From: Citrobacter youngae
GTDB taxonomy: Bacteria; Pseudomonadota; Gammaproteobacteria; Enterobacterales; Enterobacteriaceae
Assembly: GCF_003818115.1 (NCBI RefSeq)
Contig: NZ_RPOI01000010.1
Span: forward strand, 285,885 to 349,884
Length of the DNA stretch: 64,000 nt
Direction: 5' to 3'
The notes under the pieces are model-generated. The model was not told the origin of the DNA, did no database searches, and saw only the letters and a list, made by a program, of their open reading frames with translations. A program made the translations under genes and the position numbers. Positions 20,231 through 27,768 of this stretch are shown one piece after another (the stretch's first letter is position 1; each line of letters opens with the position of its first letter).

Positions 20231-20370
20231 TAATTATTGGTGGCGCTAATGCGCCATCGATTAAACCTGATATTAATATTATTATTCTCTGACATCATCG
20301 TCATAATCCTGTCACCTCACTGACAGCCCCTGATTATTATAATTCTCCTGTAAACCGACACTGGAGAAAT

Positions 20371-20700
20371 ATGATGAATAAGATATCTTCCTTTTTAGCT
20401 ATCGCCTTTTTTATCTCAGCTGGCGTTAATGCGGCAGAAACATCCACAACGCATCAGCAGGCAGCTATGGCTCACGAGATGATGAATAACAGCGATACAC
20501 CTGCTCATCAGCAAATGGCACAAACACATAAAGCACAGGTGCAGAATAGCCAATCCACGCGGGCTAGTGCACCGTCTTTTTCGCAAATGAATGAACATGA
20601 AAAAGCGATGGTCGTTCATCAGTCAATGAATAACAGTCATTCATATTCACATGAGCTGCAGGCGAAAAAACATCGCGAACAGGCAGCAACGCAAGGGTAA
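20371..20700 (+). CDS. silE: SilE/PcoE-like periplasmic Met/His-rich metal-binding protein
   Basis: 109 residues, with a signal peptide ending about SAGVNA-AET. The mature part is hydrophilic, apparently unstructured, and full of the Ag(I)/Cu(I) motifs HxxM and MxxH: HQQM, MNEH, HQSM, as well as HEMM and MAH. This is the pattern of SilE (about 143 residues) and PcoE, periplasmic metal sponges. Mature length is shorter, with fewer motifs. It follows cusS by 140 bases, the same place silE has after silRS in plasmid sil operons. An inverted repeat CTGTCA / TGACAG at 20309-20326 lies in its leader, with half-sites resembling those of the CusR box but in the opposite order. Name silE is by homology and position. 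Confidence 0.82.
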   Translation: MMNKISSFLAIAFFISAGVNAAETSTTHQQAAMAHEMMNNSDTPAHQQMAQTHKAQVQNSQSTRASAPSFSQMNEHEKAMVVHQSMNNSHSYSHELQAKKHREQAATQG

Positions 20701-20790
20701 TCCATCTCTCCACCAAGACACGCGTGCGGGCCTGGATAGCAACATAGCCTGCGCGCTTTCCCGTGGTTAGTGTCAATTTTAACCGTCCCA

Positions 20791-20816
20791 AAGAGCGCTG
20801 AGATCACAGCGCTCTT
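20791..20816. terminator. Hairpin after silE-like gene
   Basis: Perfect 10-bp inverted repeat AAGAGCGCTG / CAGCGCTCTT with a 6-base loop between the silE-like gene and the next rightward gene. T run is poor, so terminator function is only likely. Confidence 0.55.
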
Positions 20817-20861
20817 ACATTCTGTGCGTTACAGTATGCTGCTTTAACGCTGGAGTCAGGC

Positions 20862-21665
20862 ATGGCTTTAACCCTTACGGTGTTACTTGAAAACAGGCGC
20901 GCCCGCGGTGCAGAAAAAGTCCTACGGGCAAAACCTGGATTAAGTCTGTTAGTTCAGGATGAAACCACCACGATATTATTTGATACCGGGCCTGATGACA
21001 GTTTTAGGCACAATGCCGCATTAATGGGCGTAGACTTGTCTCAGTTAACCGCTGTCGTGCTCTCACATGGTCACTATGATCACTGTGGCGGCGTCCCGTG
21101 GCTTCCCGATAACAGCCGCATCATCTGTCATCCACACATTGCCTGCGAACGTTACGCTGCGTTCACGCTTGCAGGATATACCCGTAAAATCAAGAAATTA
21201 TCGCGCGATAATGATTACTCTCGTCTGCAGATGGCGTACTCCCGTGAGCCTTTGCCCCTTAGCGAACGCTTTCTGTGGTCAGGAGAAATATCCGTATCCG
21301 CACCGCAGGCCTACGGTGTCATCAATGAGAATCCTCCCCAACGCGACTACATCACTGACGAAGGGGTATTGATCTACAAGTCAGACCGTGGATTAGTCAT
21401 CATTACCGGCTGCGGACACCGGGGCATCGCCAATATCGTCGCTCACTGCCAGCAAATAACGGGCATCAGCAAAATTCATGCCCTGGTCGGCGGCTTCCAT
21501 TTACGCTGCGCATCGCCCTATACGTTATGGCAAACCCGACGATTTATTAAACAACAGCAGCCAGAAAAACTTCTCGGCTGCCACTGCACCGGCGCGTGGG
21601 GACGTTTGTGGTTACCAGGACAAGAAGCCCCCGCGACAGGAGATGTTATTGTGCTGGCCGAATAA
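20862..21665 (+). CDS. Metallo-beta-lactamase-fold hydrolase
   Basis: 267 residues, cytoplasmic. The metal motif is SHGHYDHCGG (H69, H71, D73, H74); further conserved elements are FDTGPDD near residue 40, ITGCGHRG near 190 and VGGFHL near 210. The architecture is that of the MBL group often annotated as related to the archaeal dihydropterin ribofuranosylaminobenzene-phosphate synthase; that label should not be read as its function here. The ATG follows GGAGTC. It stands alone, rightward, between a silE-like gene and a universal stress protein gene. Substrate unknown. Confidence 0.78.
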   Translation: MALTLTVLLENRRARGAEKVLRAKPGLSLLVQDETTTILFDTGPDDSFRHNAALMGVDLSQLTAVVLSHGHYDHCGGVPWLPDNSRIICHPHIACERYAAFTLAGYTRKIKKLSRDNDYSRLQMAYSREPLPLSERFLWSGEISVSAPQAYGVINENPPQRDYITDEGVLIYKSDRGLVIITGCGHRGIANIVAHCQQITGISKIHALVGGFHLRCASPYTLWQTRRFIKQQQPEKLLGCHCTGAWGRLWLPGQEAPATGDVIVLAE

Positions 21666-21810
21666 TAATCACCATTGTGGTTGTTGTATCTTCATCACAT
21701 AACATTCATGAATATCAAAATGCGCGCACAATCTTGATCTGGTCACTTATTATACAGAAATAAAGTTCGCTACACTCAGGACAGAGGTAAACAAACAGGA
21801 GGTAGTGAAT

Positions 21811-22239
21811 ATGTATCGCTCTATTCTGGTGCCCATTGATATCTCTGAAGCCGATTTAACTCGCCATGTTATTCCGCAGGTTGAAGCGCATGCAAAAACC
21901 GCTAAGGTTCATTTTTTAGCGGTCATTCCTACCGTTCCGTTCTACGCATCACTAGGGCTTGCCTACTCCAACGAGTTCCCGGACAGAAGTGGTATACAGG
22001 CGAAAGCCACCGAAAAGCTCGACGACATTGTTAAGCAATTCAATATCCCCGCCGGCAGAACGCAGACCCATGTGGTTTATGGCCCACCGAAAGATCAGAT
22101 CCTTAAACTGGCAGATGCCGTGGACGCCGAATTGATCGTCATTGCATCCCATAAACCGGGTTTCAGCACCTATCTGTTGGGGTCAACCGCCGCTGCCGTA
22201 GTACGTCATGCCAAATGCCCCGTACTTGTTGTGCGGTGA
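21811..22239 (+). CDS. uspF: Universal stress protein, UspF-like
   Basis: 142 residues, a single Usp domain. It begins [15 protein letters not shown] and has the ATP-binding signature G-x2-G-x9-G(S/T) near the C-terminus: VIASHKPG, then [21 protein letters not shown]. It is closest, from memory, to E. coli UspF (YnaF), including the [16 protein letters not shown] segment, and less like UspG. Because AGGAGGT ends one base before the GTG at 21805, the ATG at 21811 is the better start. UspF-type proteins act in adhesion, fimbriation and stress survival; the exact role is not settled. It may be a paralogue of the usual uspF rather than the same gene. Confidence 0.82.
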   Translation: MYRSILVPIDISEADLTRHVIPQVEAHAKTAKVHFLAVIPTVPFYASLGLAYSNEFPDRSGIQAKATEKLDDIVKQFNIPAGRTQTHVVYGPPKDQILKLADAVDAELIVIASHKPGFSTYLLGSTAAAVVRHAKCPVLVVR

Positions 22240-22258
22240 TATTGGTTAGAAAAACAGG

Positions 22259-22288
22259 AAAACGGGAGCGATCAGGCTCCCGTTTTTA
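22259..22288 (+). terminator. Terminator after the uspF-like gene
   Basis: Inverted repeat AAAACGGGAGC / GCTCCCGTTTT with a 6-base loop and T run, 20 bases after the stop codon; the A run on the 5' side makes it potentially bidirectional, facing argU transcription. Confidence 0.88.
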
Positions 22289-22387
22289 TATCCCCAAAAC
22301 GCTGCAGAAAAAGTTAAATTCAGAGCCGCTGATGTAGACGTTATGCCTACTGGAATAAAACTTTGCCGGGAGGATATTTTATCGAAA

Positions 22388-22464
22388 TGGTACGCCCTGT
22401 AGGATTCGAACCTACGACCTACGGCTTAGAAGGCCGTTGCTCTATCCAACTGAGCTAAGGGCGC
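22388..22464 (-). tRNA. argU: tRNA-Arg (anticodon UCU), argU/fimU
   Basis: 77 nt with encoded CCA. The minus strand begins GCGCCCTTAGCTCAG, has anticodon loop CTTCTAA (anticodon TCT) and T-arm GGTTCGAATCC. It reads AGA codons and is the fimU tRNA needed for FimY synthesis in Salmonella. The acceptor end is AGGGCGT-A-CCA, giving a G1-U72 wobble and discriminator A; E. coli argU, as recalled, ends AGGGCGC-G-CCA. argU is the DLP12 attachment gene in E. coli; no integrase is next to it here. Confidence 0.96.
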
Positions 22465-22502
22465 ATAGAGAAGTGATGACTTCATGCAGATGAAACGCGT
22501 GA

Positions 22503-22530
22503 ATTATACGGTCAGCGCCTGCTGAGTCAA
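22503..22530 (-). promoter_or_regulatory. argU sigma-70 promoter
   Basis: Minus strand TTGACT (22530-22525), 16-base spacer, TATAAT (22508-22503). The -10 ends 38 bases before the tRNA 5' end, with a GC-rich discriminator typical of stable RNA promoters. Confidence 0.8.
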
Positions 22531-22719
22531 TGCCTTTTGTTCCGGTTGCTGACGAAGTGTACGAATGTTGTTTTTTTCTGGTCGTTCATGGGGTTCCAGG
22601 AAATCACCTGGTAATAACTCAGCCAGCATAATGCGGGATTTAAGGTTACAAGTATTTAGAAAATTAATGATTTTGCTTAACATTCCCCAACCCCTTCCCT
22701 GCTGTTCAGGACCTCGTCA

Positions 22720-23313
22720 ATGTTAAGTATCGCTATCAAGGAAGAAAATAGTCATTTCGAACATGGGCTGAAAATCATCATCTCCCGCCTGGCAAATGAG
22801 TGGCATCAGGACATCTGCTTTTTACCTACCGAAGATATCGATCGCGCAGACATCGCCTTTATTTCACTGGATGACGATTGGCTCAGCGCAGGATGTTATC
22901 AGGTTCCCGTCCACACCAGACGCCAGCATCGGGTTATCATCTGCAACGGAGGCGATAAAGATAAGCTGATGTTTCGTCCCTGCCTGTATATGCTGCCGCT
23001 TATCTATCGCGAAGATAATGTTGAAGCGATAACCCAAAAATTGATTCTGATTCTGCAAAAACGCGCGCTCCGCCACAGTGTGCCTGCAACCATCTGCCAT
23101 TACTGTACCACCCGCCACTTTTCAGTGGAGGAACGCCAGTTTTTAATGCTACTTGCCAGCGGTAACACGCTCGCTGAAACAGCACATCTTCTCTCCATCA
23201 GCGATATCCAGGCCAGAGCAACTCGCCGCCGTATTATGAAAAAGCTGGATGTGAAAAATGATCAGCAATTTTTAAGGTATATCAGGACGCACCTGAGTTT
23301 TCTGCAACAGTAG
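22720..23313 (+). CDS. fimW: FimW-like repressor of type 1 fimbriae
   Basis: 197 residues. The C-terminus is a LuxR-type helix-turn-helix, diverged: FSVEERQFLMLLASGNTLAE, LLSISDIQARATRRRIMKKL. The N-terminal part is receiver-like in size without an obvious phosphorylation site. Position next to argU and before the EAL/fimY/fimZ genes is that of Salmonella fimW (about 198 residues), a negative regulator that acts through FimZ. AGGA lies 8 bases before the ATG. It is the first gene of the rightward regulator series. Confidence 0.82.
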   Translation: MLSIAIKEENSHFEHGLKIIISRLANEWHQDICFLPTEDIDRADIAFISLDDDWLSAGCYQVPVHTRRQHRVIICNGGDKDKLMFRPCLYMLPLIYREDNVEAITQKLILILQKRALRHSVPATICHYCTTRHFSVEERQFLMLLASGNTLAETAHLLSISDIQARATRRRIMKKLDVKNDQQFLRYIRTHLSFLQQ

Positions 23314-23480
23314 AGTGAATCTTGCGGTCGGGCATTTTATTGAGAAATGTCTCATCATCAATTAAGTATCGGCACCTACTGTACCTAATCGCATGCTGCC
23401 AGAATACCCTATGTATATTATTTCCGGGGAAACAAATAGACACACTCGGTAATATTTGCTCTGACGCCAGGGGGGATATC

Positions 23481-24209
23481 GTGGCACCGAGCCTGCTATT
23501 ATGGAATGATAAATCTGAGTACTCGGTCTTTACCGCTAAAAACAGCGATGCAGAACCCCTGCAATTCGCACTTAAATTCGAGCCCATTGTCGATTTGTCT
23601 ACCGCGTTGAGATACGGTTGTGAGGTCCTCACACATCTTCCCGCCAATATAAACAGTGAGAAATATTTTCACCAACTGTCGGTTCAGCATCGACAGCATC
23701 TGTTTTATCAGCAAATTGACAAAATTAAGTGCTACCAACAGGGATTGCGCTACTCACTGAATTTACCGATGCAAGCCTTTCTGAGTTGGCCGCTATTCCA
23801 TTCCCTGATTACGCCCTCTCCGTCCAGCTTGATTATCGAAATACAAGATCCAAATACGTTTTATTCTTTAAGTACACCCCAGCGGGCGATCGTCTACGGC
23901 GTAATTCAACATCTTGAAGACCATGGTATCCCAATATGGCTGGATGACGTCAATGAGGAACTGCTTGGCACATTCACCGCAGCCAACTGGCATTTGTCAG
24001 GGGTGAAGTTAGATAAAAATACGTTCTGGACACTCAGTCATGTGCCGGAAAAACTCCGCTAGGTTATTCAGATGGGGCGCGCAATCGCCAGCCTGGTGGT
24101 AGTTGAAGGAATTGAAACGCAAAAACAGCAGGAAATTGCCCTGCGCGCTGGCGCAAATTTGGGTCAGGGATATTTGTGGCCAGCCATTTATCCAGAGCAG
24201 GCGCAATAG
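23481..24209 (+). pseudogene. EAL-domain protein (STM0551-like) interrupted by an in-frame amber codon
   Basis: The frame from a GTG at 23481 (AGGGGGG site just before) stops at TAG, 24060-24062, after PEKLR. The same frame then continues without break for 48 codons to TAG at 24207: VIQMGRAIASLVVVEGIETQ and later GANLGQGYLW. Together they make one complete EAL domain of 242 codons. The catalytic pattern is already weak: EVL for EAL (GCEVLTHL), LDDVNEE for DDFGTG, but SLNLP, KLDK, VEGIE and GQGY remain. The stop removes the last Glu and Gln of the active site, so the truncated product of 193 residues should not be a phosphodiesterase. In Salmonella the intact counterpart between fimY and fimW lowers fimbrial expression. 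A sequencing error at one base, or amber suppression, are alternatives. Confidence 0.82.
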
Positions 24210-24232
24210 ATACGGACAGGGAAAAAGGAAGG

Positions 24233-24955
24233 ATGCGCAGTGTAAAACGCCGGGAACGGCATCGCCGTTTACGAAACGCCCACTGTACCTGGCAATATGA
24301 TCACTGTGCGCCGCAGGAATTTGACAGAATTGAGTATCTGGCTCAAAAACTTGATTACACATTACCGGGCGACACAATATCTCAAGCGATTATCACAACA
24401 GACAACTATCTCGGCTATACGTTAAATCGCTATTTATTTTCTGGTACACACACGGCCATCTTCCAGACGATTGAATCGGCCCTGCCACTGTTGAAAGAGT
24501 CTGAAGCGAGTCAGTTAGTGGTTGATATGGATGGTGCATCAAGCTCATATTTCGATGTTCTGGAATATCTTCGCCGACTCATTAAAGAACAGGATAATAT
24601 TCAAATTTTCATATTACTTCCCAGTCGCCACGAAGCGCTCAGGCACTTTATTGCGATGGCTGGGCCATTCTATATCCTGTCGCGCCGTCAGCGCCTCCCG
24701 GAGATGCGCCATGCTTTATTATCTATGCCGCCAGACCATATTCACTCCGGGCACATAAATCAGGCTGACTGGGAGATGATCTCATTACTGTCACAAGGTA
24801 AATCATTAAAGAAGATTGCTCTGCTGCAGGCTCAACCCTATCACCGCGTTATCTATCGCCTGAACCAGCTGATCACGCTGCTGGGGTTGCCACATCGTCA
24901 GCGTTTTTTGCATCTGATACATCGCCTCAGCGTTACCTATCCCCATTTAATTTAA
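24233..24955 (+). CDS. fimY: FimY, activator of type 1 fimbrial expression
   Basis: 240 residues from the ATG at 24233 with AAGGA just before; this is the length of Salmonella FimY. It begins with a very basic stretch (MRSVKRRERHRRLR) and has a LuxR-like helix-turn-helix at the C-terminus (ADWEMISLLSQGKSLKKIAL). Between them is a segment without a recognisable domain. FimY acts with FimZ to switch on fimA; in Salmonella its rare arginine codons make it depend on the argU/fimU tRNA, which lies nearby here. A longer frame from 24176 overlaps the EAL remnant and is not supported. Confidence 0.86.
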   Translation: MRSVKRRERHRRLRNAHCTWQYDHCAPQEFDRIEYLAQKLDYTLPGDTISQAIITTDNYLGYTLNRYLFSGTHTAIFQTIESALPLLKESEASQLVVDMDGASSSYFDVLEYLRRLIKEQDNIQIFILLPSRHEALRHFIAMAGPFYILSRRQRLPEMRHALLSMPPDHIHSGHINQADWEMISLLSQGKSLKKIALLQAQPYHRVIYRLNQLITLLGLPHRQRFLHLIHRLSVTYPHLI

Positions 24956-25544
24956 CACCCTAACCCTCTGTGATATAAGAATTTATAGGAAATTACTTAT
25001 TTTCAACTGAGAAAACGAATGTGATTTTTACAAACATTTAATATTTACAACTATTCCTGGTATTATATGTCGCGCAGGTATCCTGCTTTAGCTGACAGAT
25101 TCAGTACATTTCGACAAAAAAGAATTGCCTCGCCGCCTTAACAAAACCTAAACAATTAGTCCATTGTGTCGTTTTTACTATTTAAAAAATTTTTTCAATC
25201 TGCCATAATTCAAACAGCAGGAGATTAATATCAATAGTCATTACCATGCCCTGATCTTTCAGGATATCCTAACAGACATTATGAACTTACGTGCTGTAAG
25301 CCTTTTCCGAAAGTGCAGAGCAGGTATAATCCTCACTGTTTTCTGATTAATTGTAAGTTTTCCCTGGTGTGAAATGGATATTCCACAAACTCATTGTTCT
25401 GACGTAGAACAACCGAATAAACAAGGATGACATAATATTTATTCGGTTCTTCTTCCAGAGCAATCCTTGGCTATTTGACAATATTATAACGCCTGATGTT
25501 TTATCAAAATCGCAAGATACACAAACAGTTTGAGGCATACAACA
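24956..25544. other. Long AT-rich leader between fimY and fimZ
   Basis: 589 bases with no credible gene. It is much more AT-rich than the flanks (for example TTTACAAACATTTAATATTT near 25026). It must contain the fimZ promoter and probably sites for nucleoid proteins or for fimbrial regulators; none can be defined by eye. Confidence 0.6.
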
Positions 25545-26177
25545 ATGAAACCAGCATCCGTTATCATTATGGACGAACACCCTATTGTCAGAATGTCGAT
25601 AGAAGTACTGCTCGAAAAGAATAGTAATATTCAGGTTGTTCTGGAAACCGATGACAGCCGCGCAGCAATAGATCATCTACGGACTTATCCAGTCGATCTG
25701 GTCATTCTGGATATTGAACTACCTGGCTCCGATGGGTTTACATTACTCAAGAGAATAAAATCTCTGCAGGAAAAAACTCGGGTACTGTTTCTATCCTCAA
25801 AGTCTGAATCATTTTATGCCGGACGGGCGATCCGTGCCGGTGCCAATGGCTTCGTCAGCAAACGAAAGGATCTCAATGATATCTATAACGCGGTGAAAAT
25901 GATTTTATCAGGATATTCATTTTTCCCTTCAGACACGCTTAACTTTATTAATAATATTAATATACGTAAAGGTGTGCTGAATGACATGCCGTTATCGAAC
26001 CGCGAGGTAACGGTTTTACGTTATCTGGCGAATGGGTTATCTAATAAAGAAATTGCTGAGCAACTTTTATTGAGTAATAAAACAATCAGCGCTCACAAAG
26101 CTAACATCTATTCCAAGCTCGGACTACATACCATTGTTGAGCTAATTGATTATGCAAAGATGCATGAATTAATGTGA
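25545..26177 (+). CDS. fimZ: FimZ, NarL/FixJ-type response regulator of fimbriae
   Basis: 210 residues from the ATG at 25545, the length of E. coli and Salmonella FimZ, with GAGG upstream; the frame opens five codons earlier at 25530. The receiver domain begins MKPASVIIMDEHPIVRMSIE, has the phospho-Asp D56 (DLVILDIELPG), and LFLSSKSE. The LuxR-type DNA-binding domain is LSNREVTVLRYLANGLSNKE and KTISAHKANIYSKLGL. FimZ binds the fimA promoter and activates it. It converges with fimF across a shared hairpin. Confidence 0.94.
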   Translation: MKPASVIIMDEHPIVRMSIEVLLEKNSNIQVVLETDDSRAAIDHLRTYPVDLVILDIELPGSDGFTLLKRIKSLQEKTRVLFLSSKSESFYAGRAIRAGANGFVSKRKDLNDIYNAVKMILSGYSFFPSDTLNFINNINIRKGVLNDMPLSNREVTVLRYLANGLSNKEIAEQLLLSNKTISAHKANIYSKLGLHTIVELIDYAKMHELM

Positions 26178-26178
26178 T

Positions 26179-26211
26179 CGCACTCCCGGCGAGGCGTCGT
26201 TCGGGAGTGCG
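26179..26211. terminator. Bidirectional hairpin between fimZ and fimF
   Basis: Perfect 10-bp stem CGCACTCCCG / CGGGAGTGCG with a 13-base loop, directly after the fimZ stop and 16 bases beyond the fimF stop. No long T run. Confidence 0.7.
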
Positions 26212-26227
26212 TTATCAGCGCATGATG

Positions 26228-26764
26228 TCAATTGTAGTTAATCATAAACGTAGCATCTGCTTTCGCGATCCCCGGTTGAACGCCATCTGCCAGCGCAATA
26301 TAGTTGGCAAAAAAAGTCAGCATAGCGTTGCCATTTTCATCAATGCTTACTGTCTGGCTGGCTTGTTCAAGCGGTAATCGCGTACGGTCGCTATCGTGCA
26401 ATTCAATCGCGACCTTTTGTGCCATCACGGCATCGTCCAGCGCCAACAACGTGGTACCCGCTGCCGGCGTGCCGGAAAAGGTTATCGAGGCCGACCCCGG
26501 CGGGCAGCCTTCAAGTTTCAACGTGAAGGGAACCGGTTGGGTCGTATCCCCGGTGGTCTTTAATTGTTTTGTCGGCCAGGTGCCTAGTTCAACCAACTTA
26601 TTATTGTCACTGGCAATAACCGCACAGGTAAAGTCCACAATATTACCGTGCAGTTCGATATTAATCTCACCCAGCGAGGTATCCGCCTGGCATAGTGAAC
26701 TGGCTGACACTGCTGATATCAATACGAAAAGTGCACGACGTCTCATTGTTTTCTGCTTATTCAT
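26228..26764 (-). CDS. fimF: FimF, minor type 1 fimbrial subunit
   Basis: Pilin with an export signal (RRRALFVLISAVSASSLCQA), disulphide-type Cys (DFTCAV and LEGCPPG) and the C-terminal donor-strand/usher motif ending FMINYN. It is a tip adaptor in the fibrillum. The start is uncertain: ATG at 26764 overlaps the fimH stop by 8 bases (178 residues), while ATG at 26746 gives 172 residues, the length recalled for Salmonella FimF. Neither has a strong ribosome site, fitting translational coupling to fimH. Last gene of the operon. Confidence 0.88.
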   Translation of the reverse strand: MNKQKTMRRRALFVLISAVSASSLCQADTSLGEINIELHGNIVDFTCAVIASDNNKLVELGTWPTKQLKTTGDTTQPVPFTLKLEGCPPGSASITFSGTPAAGTTLLALDDAVMAQKVAIELHDSDRTRLPLEQASQTVSIDENGNAMLTFFANYIALADGVQPGIAKADATFMINYN

Positions 26765-27767
26765 AATCAACTCGCAGATAGCCACGGGCGGTGAAAGGCC
26801 CTTCCGCTGGTTTATTGCCCGTCACGCTGACTGGCCATGCTCTAATGCCAACCCGCGCGGCAGCGTTATCATCCAACTGAAAGGGAATGGTGCTGGACAG
26901 ATTGTTGGGTGTCAGCGGTTTACCGCTGCTGTCGGCCACGATAAAACCTAAATCCGGGTTGTCCGATATCATCATTTGCCCGGACGCTTTTTCGGCCTCG
27001 ACCCGCATGGTCAGATAAGCTTGCGCGGCAACATTTGTACATTTTATGGCGACCGTTTTCGTTTGCGTATTGATACCTTCGGGCCGGTTACCGGCTCCCG
27101 CCTTGCTGAACAGCGAGGCACCAATATCGCCAAAATCAAACTCCACGATTTGCCCGGCATTCACCTCGCAGTTTTGTGGAACTTCCACCTTGCCGCTGTA
27201 GCTTATGGTGTAAACCGGCGTACTCAGCGCATCTCCCGTGCTGGTAGTGACATAGACGCTGAACATCGTCTGTCGCGGGATCGGCACCATGTTGATAAAT
27301 GAACGAATCACTTTTAATTTAAACACCAGCTTCGAATCCATCACGCCAAAAGGCTGCTGTTTGGAAACGTTTGGGTGATTCCCCATGCGGATATAATTAC
27401 GTGGAGGATAAAACAACCCCGCGTAGCTATCGGTAATACTCATGGCCCCCAACAGGTAATCATTGAGTTTCAGATACTGAAAGTTATTTTCCGTACTTTG
27501 CACGGGGAGTTCTGTCACATAACTTCGGTAGGTGTAATTCACCGTCGTCCCTGCCGGGCAGGTTGCATTCACCCCAACCCAGCCTGACTTTTCAGGCAAT
27601 GTCACTACCTGGCCCGGTTGGTTATTGCTGCTGTTAAACACATTCGACAGATCGTAATAAACGTCCGTTGGCGTTCCGTTCGAGTTATGGCAGACCGTCG
27701 CCCATGACGTATTAGCTATAAGCAGTAAAGCGCTTCCCAGTAGCAAAACGGTTTGTCGTTTCATCAT
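26757..27767 (-). CDS. fimH: FimH, tip adhesin of type 1 fimbriae
   Basis: 336 residues, twice the size of the pilins, as expected for a two-domain adhesin. The signal peptide ends about NTSWA-TV. An N-terminal lectin domain of about 170 residues holds Cys pairs at VCHNSNG and NATCPAG. A C-terminal pilin domain (EVPQNCEVNAGQIVEFDFGD, IKCTN) ends GYLRVDYE and is completed by a donor strand. Salmonella-type FimH binds mannosylated receptors; binding residues cannot be named here. The gene starts 1 base after the fimD stop. Confidence 0.92.
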   Translation of the reverse strand: MMKRQTVLLLGSALLLIANTSWATVCHNSNGTPTDVYYDLSNVFNSSNNQPGQVVTLPEKSGWVGVNATCPAGTTVNYTYRSYVTELPVQSTENNFQYLKLNDYLLGAMSITDSYAGLFYPPRNYIRMGNHPNVSKQQPFGVMDSKLVFKLKVIRSFINMVPIPRQTMFSVYVTTSTGDALSTPVYTISYSGKVEVPQNCEVNAGQIVEFDFGDIGASLFSKAGAGNRPEGINTQTKTVAIKCTNVAAQAYLTMRVEAEKASGQMMISDNPDLGFIVADSSGKPLTPNNLSSTIPFQLDDNAAARVGIRAWPVSVTGNKPAEGPFTARGYLRVDYE

Positions 27768-27768
27768 A

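Noticed and set aside
1..22387. Whole left third as a genomic island integrated at argU
   Set aside because: No integrase, transposase or duplicate tRNA end is visible, and cus lies on this side of argU in E. coli too, so most of it is likely ancestral synteny.
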